A DNA stretch of 64,000 nucleotides, taken from Duganella fentianensis. Its GTDB lineage: Bacteria; Pseudomonadota; Gammaproteobacteria; Burkholderiales; Burkholderiaceae_D. Positions within the stretch are counted from its first letter, which is position 1. Each line of letters begins with the position of its first letter. Positions 44,433-53,293 of the stretch are shown piece after piece. The stretch is taken from contig NZ_WWCL01000001.1 in assembly GCF_009857835.1 (NCBI RefSeq), positions 62,001-126,000 of the forward strand. Reading direction: 5' to 3'. The notes under the pieces were generated by a model. It had not been told where the DNA came from. It made no database searches and saw nothing but the letters and a program-made list of their open reading frames with translations. Made by a program: the position numbers and the translations under genes.

Positions 44433-45171
44433 CTATTTCTGCGGACGAATAGCGGAAGTGGGAAGCCAATTGTTTAAACGGTGGTATTGCGCCGTGTATT
44501 GATCCTTCAGGCAGTCGACGAGGTTGTCTGCATTGAGGCATTCGCGGTCTCGCTGTTGCAGCCACTTGCGTTGCAAGCTGCATAGCTCCTCCTGCACACC
44601 GGTCGTGTCGCTACCCAGACGGATACGATGGTACAGCTCGCTCAATGCGAGATCCTGCGCAGCAAGCCCTGTATCTGCGCAGATCGTCTTTTCAATTCTG
44701 CTCTGTGCCATCGTGCAATCAAATGCAGGACCATTTGATGGTGGCTGAAATTTTTCTTTCCAGCTAAACGACTTAGGCGGCATTTCAACTCTTGCGCTAG
44801 AACGGTCGATAAATTCTATGTGCTCGACGTTCATGCTCTGCTCATAAATCCAGGAGTTCAGCGCCAGCTTTGCTTGGGGTGGAATGCTGGCGGCAGACAG
44901 ACATGCTGACATAGCGGTGATCTTCTACGACAACCGAGTCCGGTGGACCACCCATTGCCATCACCACATAATCTGACAGGGCTGACGGAACTCTGGTGTT
45001 GACCAATCCAACGAAGCGTTTATCCCACAACAGCTGGTTGGTTGACTTCCCATCGTACTGAAGCAGCCGGGCAGTTGATGAATTCTTTGATTGAGCAATT
45101 GCGCTGTCAGAGATTAGCAGAAGAAAAAAAGCCCATGCTATAGCCTGAATTTTCCAGGGGTGAATTTTCAT
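44433..45171 (-). pseudogene. frameshifted gene joining an Ivy-like and an LprI-like lysozyme-inhibitor domain
   Basis: The 5' frame (start ATG 45171, stop at 44842) has a signal peptide (AIAWAFFLLLISDSAIAQ) and an Ivy-like part ending DHRYVSMSVCRQHS, matching the CKPHDC loop of E. coli Ivy. The 3' frame (44912 to 44433) continues with the expected PQAKLALNSWIYEQSMNVEHIEFID and then an LprI domain (FDCTMAQSRIEKTICADTGLAAQDLALSELY... LQRKWLQQRDRECLN). A one-base insertion in the GGGGTGG tract (44876-44882) explains the break. Both domains inhibit lysozyme in other bacteria; here one protein would carry both. A sequencing error at the tract is possible. Confidence 0.6.
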
Positions 45172-45180
45172 TGCAAATCC

Positions 45181-45660
45181 TTAGACTTTGTAACTTGATG
45201 TACCGGGCTTGGCGACAAACCCTCGCTCCACATCACCATCAAATCCCACTGCCTTGTAAAGATCATGGGCTACAGTGCGCTGCGCACCGGATAGCAAGCA
45301 CACTTTGCAGCAATTAGCTCGCCAGGCTACAGCCAGAGCGAATTCGAGCAATTTTTTGCTGAGACCGCGCCGCCGGAAGCGATGGGCAGTCACGACGTGT
45401 TCGATGACGCCGATAGGTCGCCCGTCGCTGGCGAGATTAGGCAGGAAGGCTAGCATGCAGGTGGCTGCAACTTCTTGTTCGTATTCCGCGACCAGAATAG
45501 ATGATCGTGGGCCTTCGGCGACTTCTTGCCAGAGAGTGGCAATGCGGGCGTCTTCGATAGGTGGATCGTTCGGGCGCAGTTCGCGGTAAAGCGCAAGCAC
45601 CGCAGCCGTATCAGCGGCTACCGCCTTTCTGACGATAATGGTTGTCTTGGATTGTGGCAT
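45181..45660 (-). CDS. GNAT-family N-acetyltransferase
   Basis: A 159-residue acetyltransferase starting at the ATG at 45660. The acetyl-CoA pyrophosphate loop is HRFRRRGLSKKLLEFAL (Q/RxxGxG/A type, with a Leu-Ser change), preceded by the beta4 strand GVIEHVVT and followed by LYKAVGFDGDVERGFV. It resembles the general GNAT group of aminoglycoside or amine acetyltransferases, and the substrate is unknown. A TGCTATGCT extended -10 lies 84 bases upstream in the element repeated at 41380. Confidence 0.85.
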   Translation of the reverse strand: MPQSKTTIIVRKAVAADTAAVLALYRELRPNDPPIEDARIATLWQEVAEGPRSSILVAEYEQEVAATCMLAFLPNLASDGRPIGVIEHVVTAHRFRRRGLSKKLLEFALAVAWRANCCKVCLLSGAQRTVAHDLYKAVGFDGDVERGFVAKPGTSSYKV

Positions 45661-45738
45661 TCGAGAATCTTGAGTGGTCGCCGTCCCTTCCTGACAGAGA
45701 TAGGGGACGGTTGCTGGCCTAATCTGGCTAGCAATAAA

Positions 45739-45792
45739 CGCCCAGCATAGCAATTCGCACGCGCGAAAAATTCTCAGATTGTCACAATGACG
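45739..45792 (-). promoter_or_regulatory. promoter-like repeat element, copy B
   Basis: Direct repeat of the element at 41380-41431. The TGCTATGCT extended -10 (45744-45749 on minus) lies 84 bases before the acetyltransferase start. Confidence 0.5.
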
Positions 45793-45825
45793 ATGGTCTT
45801 CTGAAGAAGGCTGGAAGGTAGCTGC

Positions 45826-46338
45826 TTAGTTCGTAGCAGAGGTGGGCGCGGCGAGCGATTTTTCCCAGTAGCCTACGTCGATCCAGCGGCCGAATTTAAA
45901 GCCGACTTGGCGGAATTGCGCGACTTTTTCGAAGCCCATCTTTTCATGCAATGCGACACTGGCAGCGTTCGGCAGCGCGACGCCACCGATGACGAGGTGG
46001 TAGCCGCTGGCTGTCAGACGCGCCAGCAGCTGCTGGTAGAGCGCCGTGCCCAGTCCTTTGCCTGCGGTATCCGGCGCCAGATAGACCGAGCTCTCGACCG
46101 AAAAGCGATAGGCATGACGTACGCGCCATTTGGTAGCATAGGCATAGCCGACCAGAACACCGTCCGTTTCAAGCACCAGCCAGGGCAGGCCACCGCGCTG
46201 CACGTCGGCGATGCGCTGCTGCATTTCGGCTGCTGTTACCGCCTGCTCTTCGAAACTGATGGAAGTGGTCAGGACATAGTGGTTGTAGATGGCGACTATG
46301 GCTGGGGCGTCATCGGCAACGGCGTCACGAATGGTCAT
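45826..46338 (-). CDS. GNAT acetyltransferase of the phosphinothricin/methionine-sulfoximine type
   Basis: A 170-residue enzyme very like Bar/Pat/YncA acetyltransferases: IRDAVADDAPAIVAIYNHYVLTTSISFE at the start, VLETDGVLVGYAYATKWRVRHAYRFSVESSVYLAPDTAGKGLGTALYQQLL with the acetyl-CoA loop, then NAASVALHEKMGFEKVAQFRQVGFKFGRWIDVGYWEK. Natural substrates of such enzymes include methionine sulfoximine, phosphinothricin and N-terminal or free amino acids. GGAG precedes the ATG. It lies 35 bases after the UbiH-like gene on the same strand. Confidence 0.93.
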   Translation of the reverse strand: MTIRDAVADDAPAIVAIYNHYVLTTSISFEEQAVTAAEMQQRIADVQRGGLPWLVLETDGVLVGYAYATKWRVRHAYRFSVESSVYLAPDTAGKGLGTALYQQLLARLTASGYHLVIGGVALPNAASVALHEKMGFEKVAQFRQVGFKFGRWIDVGYWEKSLAAPTSATN

Positions 46339-46373
46339 TTCTTCTCCGTTTGAGCAGCAGGTTTTTCAGCTTA

Positions 46374-47588
46374 TTAGCGGCGGCCGTACATCAGCAGTTC
46401 GGCCAGCATAGTGCGCGCTGGCGGTACGAGGTCGATGGCGGTCAGCGACAGGCCCAGCAAACCCTGCAGCGGCGAAGTGCTGGCGAAGATGCGCGCCATG
46501 GTGTCGGTGATGCGCACGGTGGTCTGGCGATCCTGTTCGCGCAGGGTGGTGAACTGGGCCAGATGGACCGGATCGGCACCCTGAGCCAGTACCTTGGCCA
46601 GCACCGCGACATCGCGCAGGCCGAGGTTGAGACCTTGTCCGGCGACGGGGTGCAGCGTCTGTGCCGCATTGCCGATGGCGACCGTGCGTGCCGTGCTGCG
46701 CGGGGCGGCGTTCAGTCCGAGCGGGAAAGCCAGGCGTGGCGTGGCGTGCACGAAGCGGCCAAGGCGGCTACCGAAGGCGGCACCCAGTTCGGCGAGGAAG
46801 CTGGCATCGTCGAGTGCCTGTACGCGCGCTGCTTCGTCGGGGCGCAGACACCACACCAGCGAGTATTCGCCGGCAGCGCCGCCCTGATCCTGCGGCAGCA
46901 GGGCCAGTGGCCCCTGTTCCGTAAAGCGTTCGTAGGCGCGCGCCGCGATGGGGCGCTCGGCCCGTACCTGTGCGATGACGGCGCTCTGCTGATAGTCGCG
47001 CCGCTGCGAACGGCTGGCCTGATCGCTGAACAGGCCTCCTTCGGCCTGCACGACGATGGCAGCGCGCACGGCGGGCATGTCGCCAGCCAGCACTACGCGC
47101 ACATGGTCGGCCTGTTCGTCGATGTTTTCCACGCGGGCAGGGCGCAGCATGGGGATGCCGGCCTTCAGGCAGGCGGCGCCCAGTGCCGTGACGATGTCGC
47201 CGTAGCGGGTCACGTAGCCCAGTGCCGGCAGATCGTGCTCGCTGCGGTCGATCAGGCTGCGGCCGAACTGGCCGCGGCGGGAAACGTGGATCTGTTCTAT
47301 CGGCGTGGCCACGGCAGGCCATGCGTGGATGGAGTCGAGGATCTGGCGGCTGCCCCATGCCAGTGCCAGCGAACGGGGATCATCGCTGGCCTGTGCCAGC
47401 GAGCGGGCGTCGATCAGGGCGATGCGATCTGCCGCCATGCCGCGCTGGTGCAGCAGCAGGGCCAGTGCCATGCCGGCCGGTCCTGCGCCGCAGATGGCGA
47501 CATCGTATTCAGTACTGCCGGTTGCGGCGTGGTCTGCGTTGCTGTTGCCGGTGTTGCTAACGTTGCTGGAATTCTGGGTAGTGCTCAT
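46374..47588 (-). CDS. UbiH/UbiF/VisC-family FAD monooxygenase
   Basis: Flavoprotein hydroxylase of ubiquinone biosynthesis type, 404 residues. The dinucleotide motif GAGPAGMALALLLHQRG lies after a 25-residue Asn/Ser/Thr-rich N-terminal extension. DD-type middle motif and the second FAD motif TVAIGNAAQTLHPVAGQGLNLGLRDVAVLAKVL are clear. It should hydroxylate the quinone ring with O2 and NADPH; UbiH, UbiF and UbiI cannot be told apart by eye. Sits directly downstream of pepP, the arrangement pepP-ubiH of E. coli. Confidence 0.92.
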   Translation of the reverse strand: MSTTQNSSNVSNTGNSNADHAATGSTEYDVAICGAGPAGMALALLLHQRGMAADRIALIDARSLAQASDDPRSLALAWGSRQILDSIHAWPAVATPIEQIHVSRRGQFGRSLIDRSEHDLPALGYVTRYGDIVTALGAACLKAGIPMLRPARVENIDEQADHVRVVLAGDMPAVRAAIVVQAEGGLFSDQASRSQRRDYQQSAVIAQVRAERPIAARAYERFTEQGPLALLPQDQGGAAGEYSLVWCLRPDEAARVQALDDASFLAELGAAFGSRLGRFVHATPRLAFPLGLNAAPRSTARTVAIGNAAQTLHPVAGQGLNLGLRDVAVLAKVLAQGADPVHLAQFTTLREQDRQTTVRITDTMARIFASTSPLQGLLGLSLTAIDLVPPARTMLAELLMYGRR

Positions 47589-47618
47589 GATTGCTGCATT
47601 TCGGGTTGCTGCATCAGC

Positions 47619-49004
47619 TCAGGGGTTGGGGCGCTGCTGCATGAGGTGTTCGATATCGGCCACGCTCTTGGGCGCGGCAGCGCTCAGGATGGTGTAGCCG
47701 CTGTCCGTCACCAGCACATCGTCTTCGATGCGGATGCCGGTATTCCAGTAGCACTCGGGTACGTCCGGCGCAGGGCGCACGTAGATGCCCGGCTCCACCG
47801 TCAGCGTCATGCCCGGCTGTAGCGGGCGTGACGGCTTGTCGGCGGCCGTGATGTCGCGGTAGTGGCCCACGTCGTGCACGTCCAGTCCCAGCCAGTGGCC
47901 GGTGCCGTGCATGTAGAACTTCTGGTGGTGCTGGTTGGCGATCACGTCGTCCGCCGTGCCGTGCACATTGGCCTGCAGCAGTCCCAGATCGAGCATGCCC
48001 TGCGCCAGTACTTTGACGGCTGCCTGATGCATGTCGGCGTAAGGACGGCCCGGCGCGATGACACCCAGCGCGGCCGCTTGCGCCGCCAGCACCAGTTCGT
48101 ACAGGCGCTGCTGCGCATCGCTGAAACGGCCGCTCACCGGATAGGTGCGCGAGATGTCGGCTGCATAGCTGTTGTACTCGCAGCCGGCGTCGATCAGCAG
48201 CAGTTCGCCATCGCGGCAGATGCCGTTGTTGGCGCTGTAGTGCAGCACGCAGGCGCGCTCGCCGCTGGCGACGATGGAGTTGTAGGCCGGTGCCTGTGCG
48301 CCGCCGCGGCGGAAGGCATACAGCAGTTCTGCTTCCACTTCGTATTCGTACATGCCGGGCCGCGTGGCCAGCATGGCGCGCAGGTGGGCCTGCGCCGAGA
48401 TGTCGGCGGCGCGCTGCATGCAGGCCAGTTCTTCGGCGTCTTTGCGCAGGCGCAGTTCGGCCAGCAGGGGCAGCAGGTCGACCGCGCTATCGGGCGGCGT
48501 CACGCCCGTACGGGCACGTGCGCGCAGGGCCGAGCGCCAGACTTTGACTTGCGTATCGAGGCTGCCGCCCAGCGGGTAGTACAGGGCCGGAGCATTGGCC
48601 AGCAGGCGGCTCATTTCGCTATCGAGGTCTTCGATGGCATAGGCGGCATCCATGCCGAAGGCTATGCGGGCCGCTTCCGGTCCGTAGCGGTAGCCATCCC
48701 AGATTTCCCGCTCGGGGTTTTTCTGGCGGCAGAACAAAATGGCCTGTGCAGCGCTGTCGGCGCGCGCAGCCACCAGTACCAGTACGCTGTCCGGTTCCGT
48801 GAAGCCGCTCAGGTAGTAGAAATCGCTGTCGTGGCGATACGGGTATTCGTTGTCGGCGTTGCGCACCACTTCCGGCGCCGTGGCCAGCACGGCGATGGCG
48901 CCCGCCGGCAGCTGCGCCAGCAGGCGGGCACGCCGCGCCGCGCAGGCGGCCATCAGCGTGGCAGGCGCATTCAAGGCTGATCCGGGTACGGGCGAAGCAG
49001 TCAT
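47619..49004 (-). CDS. pepP: Xaa-Pro aminopeptidase
   Basis: Cytoplasmic M24B metallopeptidase that removes N-terminal residues next to proline, 461 residues. The five dimanganese ligands can be read in LLLIDAGCEYNSYAADISRTYPVSG (two Asp), MHGTGHWLGLDVHD (His), LTVEPGIYV (Glu) and GIRIEDDVLV (Glu). The N-terminal creatinase-like domain (FYYLSGFTEPDSVLVLV) is complete. An operon with murU (18 bp upstream) and the UbiH-like gene (30 bp downstream) is likely. Confidence 0.96.
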   Translation of the reverse strand: MTASPVPGSALNAPATLMAACAARRARLLAQLPAGAIAVLATAPEVVRNADNEYPYRHDSDFYYLSGFTEPDSVLVLVAARADSAAQAILFCRQKNPEREIWDGYRYGPEAARIAFGMDAAYAIEDLDSEMSRLLANAPALYYPLGGSLDTQVKVWRSALRARARTGVTPPDSAVDLLPLLAELRLRKDAEELACMQRAADISAQAHLRAMLATRPGMYEYEVEAELLYAFRRGGAQAPAYNSIVASGERACVLHYSANNGICRDGELLLIDAGCEYNSYAADISRTYPVSGRFSDAQQRLYELVLAAQAAALGVIAPGRPYADMHQAAVKVLAQGMLDLGLLQANVHGTADDVIANQHHQKFYMHGTGHWLGLDVHDVGHYRDITAADKPSRPLQPGMTLTVEPGIYVRPAPDVPECYWNTGIRIEDDVLVTDSGYTILSAAAPKSVADIEHLMQQRPNP

Positions 49005-49022
49005 GGGCGTTCCGCTGGCGGC

Positions 49023-49748
49023 TTACGGGATGGACGCCGGCCGCAGCGACAGCGGGGCGTTGAGTTGTTCCAGCTGCTGCACGGTGCCGAGGTTGTGCCA
49101 TGGCCCCGTGTAGACCTCGCCGCCTACCTGTCCGCGTTCGGCGGCTGCGCGCAGCAGCGGGCCCAGTTTGGCGTGGCTGCCCGGCGTGATCCCGTCGAAC
49201 ATTTCCATGCGATAGACGCCGATATTGCCGAAGGTGTAGCGCGGCGTGCCGTCGTTATTCACGGTGTACAGGGTCAGACCGAAATCGCCATCCGGATGGA
49301 AGTCCGGATTCGGCACCAGATACAGCCAGCACACATCGCGTTTTTCGGCCGGATAAGGATTGCCCCACAGGTCTTTATCGTGCAGTACGTCGAGCACCTG
49401 GGTGAAATCGAATTGCGGGATGTACAGGTCGGCCGAGACGGCGAGGAAGGGCTCCTCGCCCAGCAGGTGGCGCGCTGCGGCCACGCCGCCGGCTGTTTCC
49501 AGCGCCGTGCCTTCGCGCGAGTATTGAATCCTGGCGCCGTATTTGCTGCCATCACCGAGCAGCGCTTCGATCTGTTCGCCCAGATGGGCGTGGTTGATGA
49601 CGATTTCGGTAATCCCTGCCTTGACCAGATTCACTACGTGCCAGACGATCAGCGGGCGGCCGCGCACTACCAGCAGCGGTTTCGGCGTGCTATCCGTCAG
49701 CGGGCGCATGCGCTCGCCGCGACCGGCGGCGAAGATCATTGCTTTCAT
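49023..49748 (-). CDS. murU: N-acetylmuramate alpha-1-phosphate uridylyltransferase
   Basis: Nucleotidyltransferase of peptidoglycan recycling, 241 residues. It makes UDP-MurNAc from MurNAc-1-phosphate, bypassing de novo MurA/MurB (the fosfomycin target). The sugar-nucleotidyltransferase signature is AAGRGERMRPLTDSTPKPLL at residues 8-27, followed by ETAGGVAAARHLLGEEPFLAVSADLY (metal Asp) and the C-terminal PWHNLGTVQQLEQLN. It starts nine bases after the amgK stop, the conserved amgK-murU pair. Confidence 0.94.
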   Translation of the reverse strand: MKAMIFAAGRGERMRPLTDSTPKPLLVVRGRPLIVWHVVNLVKAGITEIVINHAHLGEQIEALLGDGSKYGARIQYSREGTALETAGGVAAARHLLGEEPFLAVSADLYIPQFDFTQVLDVLHDKDLWGNPYPAEKRDVCWLYLVPNPDFHPDGDFGLTLYTVNNDGTPRYTFGNIGVYRMEMFDGITPGSHAKLGPLLRAAAERGQVGGEVYTGPWHNLGTVQQLEQLNAPLSLRPASIP

Positions 49749-49757
49749 GGCCGCCCC

Positions 49758-50834
49758 TTAGAAGGTGTAGCCGACTTGCGGCGCCTTGTTTTCCAGCGTG
49801 TCCAGCAGACGTAGCAGGGGCTTCAGTTCAGGGTAGCGGCCGGCCGTCTTGCGTACGTATTCGAGCACGGTGGGCAGGTCGTTCAGATACTGGGCTTTAC
49901 CGTCACGGTAGTTAAGGCGGCAGAACAGGCCGAGGATTTTCAGATGGCGCTGCAGGCCCATGTACTCGAAATCCTTGTAGAAGTCGTCGATGTCGGCAGC
50001 CACGGGCAGGCCCACCGACTTGGCATGCTGCCAGTAGCGGATCACCCAGTCCAGCACCAGTTCTTCATCCCACTGCACATAGGCGTCGCGCAGCAGCGAG
50101 GCCAGATCGTAGGTCATGGGGCCGTACAGCGCATCCTGAAAGTCCAGCACACCGGGGTTGCCTACGTCGATCTGCATCAGATTGCGCGAATGGAAATCGC
50201 GGTGCACGAACACCTGCGCCTGCGCCGTCACATTGGCCAGTATCGCGTCGAACACGCCCTGCAGCGATTTCTGCTGGGCGTCGGTCAGGGTGGCGTTCAG
50301 ATGGCGGCCGATATACCACTCGGGGAACAGTGCCATTTCGCGCTGCAGGAAGGCGCGGTCGTATTCGGGCAGCACGTCCGGCACGCTGGTGAGCTGGAAG
50401 CGGCTCAGCGCTTCCAGTGCTTCGGCGTACATGATGGAGGCGTTATCGTGGTCCAGCACCTGCAGATAGGTGGTGGTGCCCAGATCGGACAGCAGCATGA
50501 AGCCGCGTTCGTAATCTGTGGCGATAATGCGCGGCACGCTCACACCGGCCTGACGCAGCATTTCCGCGACCTTGACATAAGCGAGCACGTTTTCGCGTTC
50601 CGGCGGCGCATCCATGGCGATCAGGGTGCTGCCCAGCGTAGCTTGCTGTTCTGGCAATACATCGAGGCGGAAGTAGCGGCGGAAACTGGCGTCGGCCGAT
50701 GCCGGGCGGGCACTGGCCGCAGCCACCACATTCAGGCCTGCCAGCCACTCGGTGAGAGCGGCCAGACGCAGATCAGGGGTGTTAGCAGCAGTGTTAGCAG
50801 GCGTATCAGATGGTAAATTCTGTAATAAAGACAT
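49758..50834 (-). CDS. amgK: anomeric MurNAc/GlcNAc kinase AmgK
   Basis: Aminoglycoside-phosphotransferase-fold kinase, 358 residues, that phosphorylates the anomeric position of recycled MurNAc and GlcNAc. The catalytic loop is VFVHRDFHSRNLMQID, and the metal-binding DFQ motif is in GVLDFQDALYGPMTYDLASLLRDAY. AmgK hands its product to MurU. The first 20 residues are Thr/Ala/Asn rich and weakly conserved. It diverges from lptD across 98 bp. Confidence 0.93.
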   Translation of the reverse strand: MSLLQNLPSDTPANTAANTPDLRLAALTEWLAGLNVVAAASARPASADASFRRYFRLDVLPEQQATLGSTLIAMDAPPERENVLAYVKVAEMLRQAGVSVPRIIATDYERGFMLLSDLGTTTYLQVLDHDNASIMYAEALEALSRFQLTSVPDVLPEYDRAFLQREMALFPEWYIGRHLNATLTDAQQKSLQGVFDAILANVTAQAQVFVHRDFHSRNLMQIDVGNPGVLDFQDALYGPMTYDLASLLRDAYVQWDEELVLDWVIRYWQHAKSVGLPVAADIDDFYKDFEYMGLQRHLKILGLFCRLNYRDGKAQYLNDLPTVLEYVRKTAGRYPELKPLLRLLDTLENKAPQVGYTF

Positions 50835-50874
50835 GGAGCGAACGGCGGAAACCGGTATAGACTGTAGATTCCCC

Positions 50875-50880
50875 TATAAT
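50875..50880 (+). promoter_or_regulatory. -10 box candidate for lptD
   Basis: Consensus TATAAT 53 bases before the lptD start, in the divergent amgK-lptD gap. No convincing -35 at normal spacing. Confidence 0.4.
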
Positions 50881-50932
50881 AAGGGATTCAGATTAAAAAA
50901 TCGCCTGTCATGGTGGTACGCCCTTATTTTTC

Positions 50933-53206
50933 ATGAGTTGCCTGCGCTGGCTTTTGCCCCCCTCTACCTCGCCCCGCTGGGCCTATGCCCTGACTGCCAT
51001 CGTGACGGTAACGTCCGTGCCCGGTTACGCCCAGAGCGTGCCCGGCAAGACGCGTGCGCCACGGGTGGAGAACAAGGCTGCCGTGACGGTGATTCAGGCG
51101 GAGGACATTACCGGCCGTCCCGAGCGCGAAATCACCCTGAACCGCGATGCGGAGCTGGTCAAGGACCAGACCCGCGTGAAGGCCGACACGGCCTGCTACC
51201 GCCAGGTGGAAGATGAAGTGCAGGCCGATGGCAAGGTGCGCATCTGGCGCTTCGGCGACTATTTCACGGGCGATGCGCTGCAGCTGAATATGGATACGGG
51301 GCAGGGCTATATGCTCAACCCGACCTACCGGCTGGAAGCCAACCATGCGCAGGGCAAGGCCGAACGCATCAACTTCCTCAACGAAGACGAAGCGCTGGTC
51401 CTGAACGGCACCTACAGCACCTGCCAGGGCGCCAATCCGGACTGGTATCTGCGCTCGAACACCCTGAACCTCGATTCGGGGCGCGACGTGGGCACGGCCG
51501 GCAAGACCATCATCTACTTCAAGGACGTGCCGATACTGGGCACGCCGGCGCTGTCGTTCTCGCTGTCCGGTGCGCGCCGTTCCGGCTGGCTCTCGCCTAT
51601 GCCGGGCTTCGGCTCCAAGGGGGCGGCCGAACTGACGGTGCCGTACTACTTCAATATCGCGCCGAACCGCGATCTGACGCTGTACCCGAAAATCATTCCG
51701 CGCCGCGGTTTCCAGCTCGGTGCCAACGGCCGCTATCTGGGCGAGACCGAGGGCGGGCTGTATCAGGGCGAAACCTATCTGGAATATCTGCCGCACGATA
51801 AGCAGTACATTCCGTCCACGCCGGGCGGTTCCACCGACCGCTGGAGCATCCGTTCGCACCATACGCAGGAGCTGAGTAGCGACTGGTCGTACGGCTGGCA
51901 GGTGCGCGCGGCCTCGGATAACAACTATCCCAATGATTTCTCCAAGACGGTGTCCAGCTCGACGGAACGCCAGCTGCTGCGCGAACTGCGTACCGACTAC
52001 CATGGCGAGTTCTGGACCCTGACGGCACGCGTGCAGAAGTATCAGGTGCTGCAGGATCCGGAATCGGTGGTCGATCCCAGCCTGTTCGTTTCGCGTCCTT
52101 ACGACCGTCTGCCGGCGATTAACTTCCACGCCGCCCAGTACGATGTGGCGGGCGGCTTCGACTGGGCCATGGATAGCGAACTGACGCGCTTCTATCACCC
52201 GACCCTGCTGCGCGGCACCCGTATGGTGGCGATACCGCAGCTGAGCTATCCGATTATCGGCGCCAGCTATTTCATCACGCCCAAGGCCAGCGTGAATCTG
52301 GCGCGTTACGATCTGGACGCCAACGATGCTACCGGCAGCAAGGCCGAACAGCTATCGCGTTCGGTGCCGACTCTCTCGGTCGATGCCGGGCTGGTATTCG
52401 AACGGCCGCTGCAACTGGGCGGCAAGGAAGTCACACAGACGCTGGAGCCGCGCCTGTTCTACGTGAATACGCCTTACCGCGACCAGAGCCGCTTCCCGAC
52501 CTTCGATACGGATGCCGCCACCTTCAACTTCAGCCAGATCTTCAGCGAAAACCGTTTCGTCGGTTCCGACCGTATCGGCGACGCCAACCAGCTGACGGCA
52601 GCACTGGTGTCGCGCTTCCTGAATGAAGCGGGGGCGGAAGCATTGCGTCTCGCCTTCGGCCAGCGCTTCTACTTCCGCGACCAGCGCGTGCAGCTCAATT
52701 CCACCACGCCGGTGGTCGATGCGCGCTCCGACATGCTGCTGGCCGCTACCGGCCGCATCGCCGAAACCTGGGGTTTCGATAGCGCCGTGCAGTACAGCCC
52801 TAGCCAGAGCCGGGTGGTATCGGAAAGCTATACCGTGCAGTGGCTGCCGGGCCAGAAGAAGGTGCTGAATCTGGGCTACCGCTATCTGCGTAACAGCTTT
52901 AAAAATATCGATATATCGAGCCAGTGGCCGATTTTCCAGCGCTGGTACGGTGTAGGCCGCGTCAGCTACTCTGTGCAGGATAAGAAAGTGCTGGAAAGTC
53001 TGATCGGTCTCGAGTACAACAGCGACTGCTGGGTGTTCCGTATGGGCGCGCAGCGTTTCGTGACGACTTCGACCAAGGCTTCCACGCCGATCTTCTTCCA
53101 GCTGGAGCTGAACGGCCTGTCCCACCTTGGCGTGGGTAGCCCGCTCGAAGCGATGAAAAATAGTATTCCCGGTTACCAGCGTTTGAATGAGGGCTATGGC
53201 CGTTAA
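50933..53206 (+). CDS. lptD: LPS-assembly outer-membrane protein LptD
   Basis: 26-strand outer-membrane barrel that with lipoprotein LptE inserts lipopolysaccharide into the outer leaflet, 757 residues. A signal segment ends VTSVPGYAQ; the N-terminal OstA/jellyroll domain contains REITLNRDAELVKDQTRVKADTACYR and the barrel core has SWYGVGRVSYSVQD-type C-terminal strands. Cys residues of the mature part are in TACYRQ, STCQGA and YNSDCWVF; the C-terminal pair that is Cys-Cys in E. coli is Asp-Cys here. It leads the core lptD-surA-pdxA-rsmA order. Confidence 0.95.
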   Translation: MSCLRWLLPPSTSPRWAYALTAIVTVTSVPGYAQSVPGKTRAPRVENKAAVTVIQAEDITGRPEREITLNRDAELVKDQTRVKADTACYRQVEDEVQADGKVRIWRFGDYFTGDALQLNMDTGQGYMLNPTYRLEANHAQGKAERINFLNEDEALVLNGTYSTCQGANPDWYLRSNTLNLDSGRDVGTAGKTIIYFKDVPILGTPALSFSLSGARRSGWLSPMPGFGSKGAAELTVPYYFNIAPNRDLTLYPKIIPRRGFQLGANGRYLGETEGGLYQGETYLEYLPHDKQYIPSTPGGSTDRWSIRSHHTQELSSDWSYGWQVRAASDNNYPNDFSKTVSSSTERQLLRELRTDYHGEFWTLTARVQKYQVLQDPESVVDPSLFVSRPYDRLPAINFHAAQYDVAGGFDWAMDSELTRFYHPTLLRGTRMVAIPQLSYPIIGASYFITPKASVNLARYDLDANDATGSKAEQLSRSVPTLSVDAGLVFERPLQLGGKEVTQTLEPRLFYVNTPYRDQSRFPTFDTDAATFNFSQIFSENRFVGSDRIGDANQLTAALVSRFLNEAGAEALRLAFGQRFYFRDQRVQLNSTTPVVDARSDMLLAATGRIAETWGFDSAVQYSPSQSRVVSESYTVQWLPGQKKVLNLGYRYLRNSFKNIDISSQWPIFQRWYGVGRVSYSVQDKKVLESLIGLEYNSDCWVFRMGAQRFVTTSTKASTPIFFQLELNGLSHLGVGSPLEAMKNSIPGYQRLNEGYGR

Positions 53207-53293
53207 GGACTGTTGCCTCCCCTGGGCGCCAGCCATCCTGTCCGGATGGCCGGTGCTGTTTGATTGATGACTACTGACTGTTGAGCTTCTACC

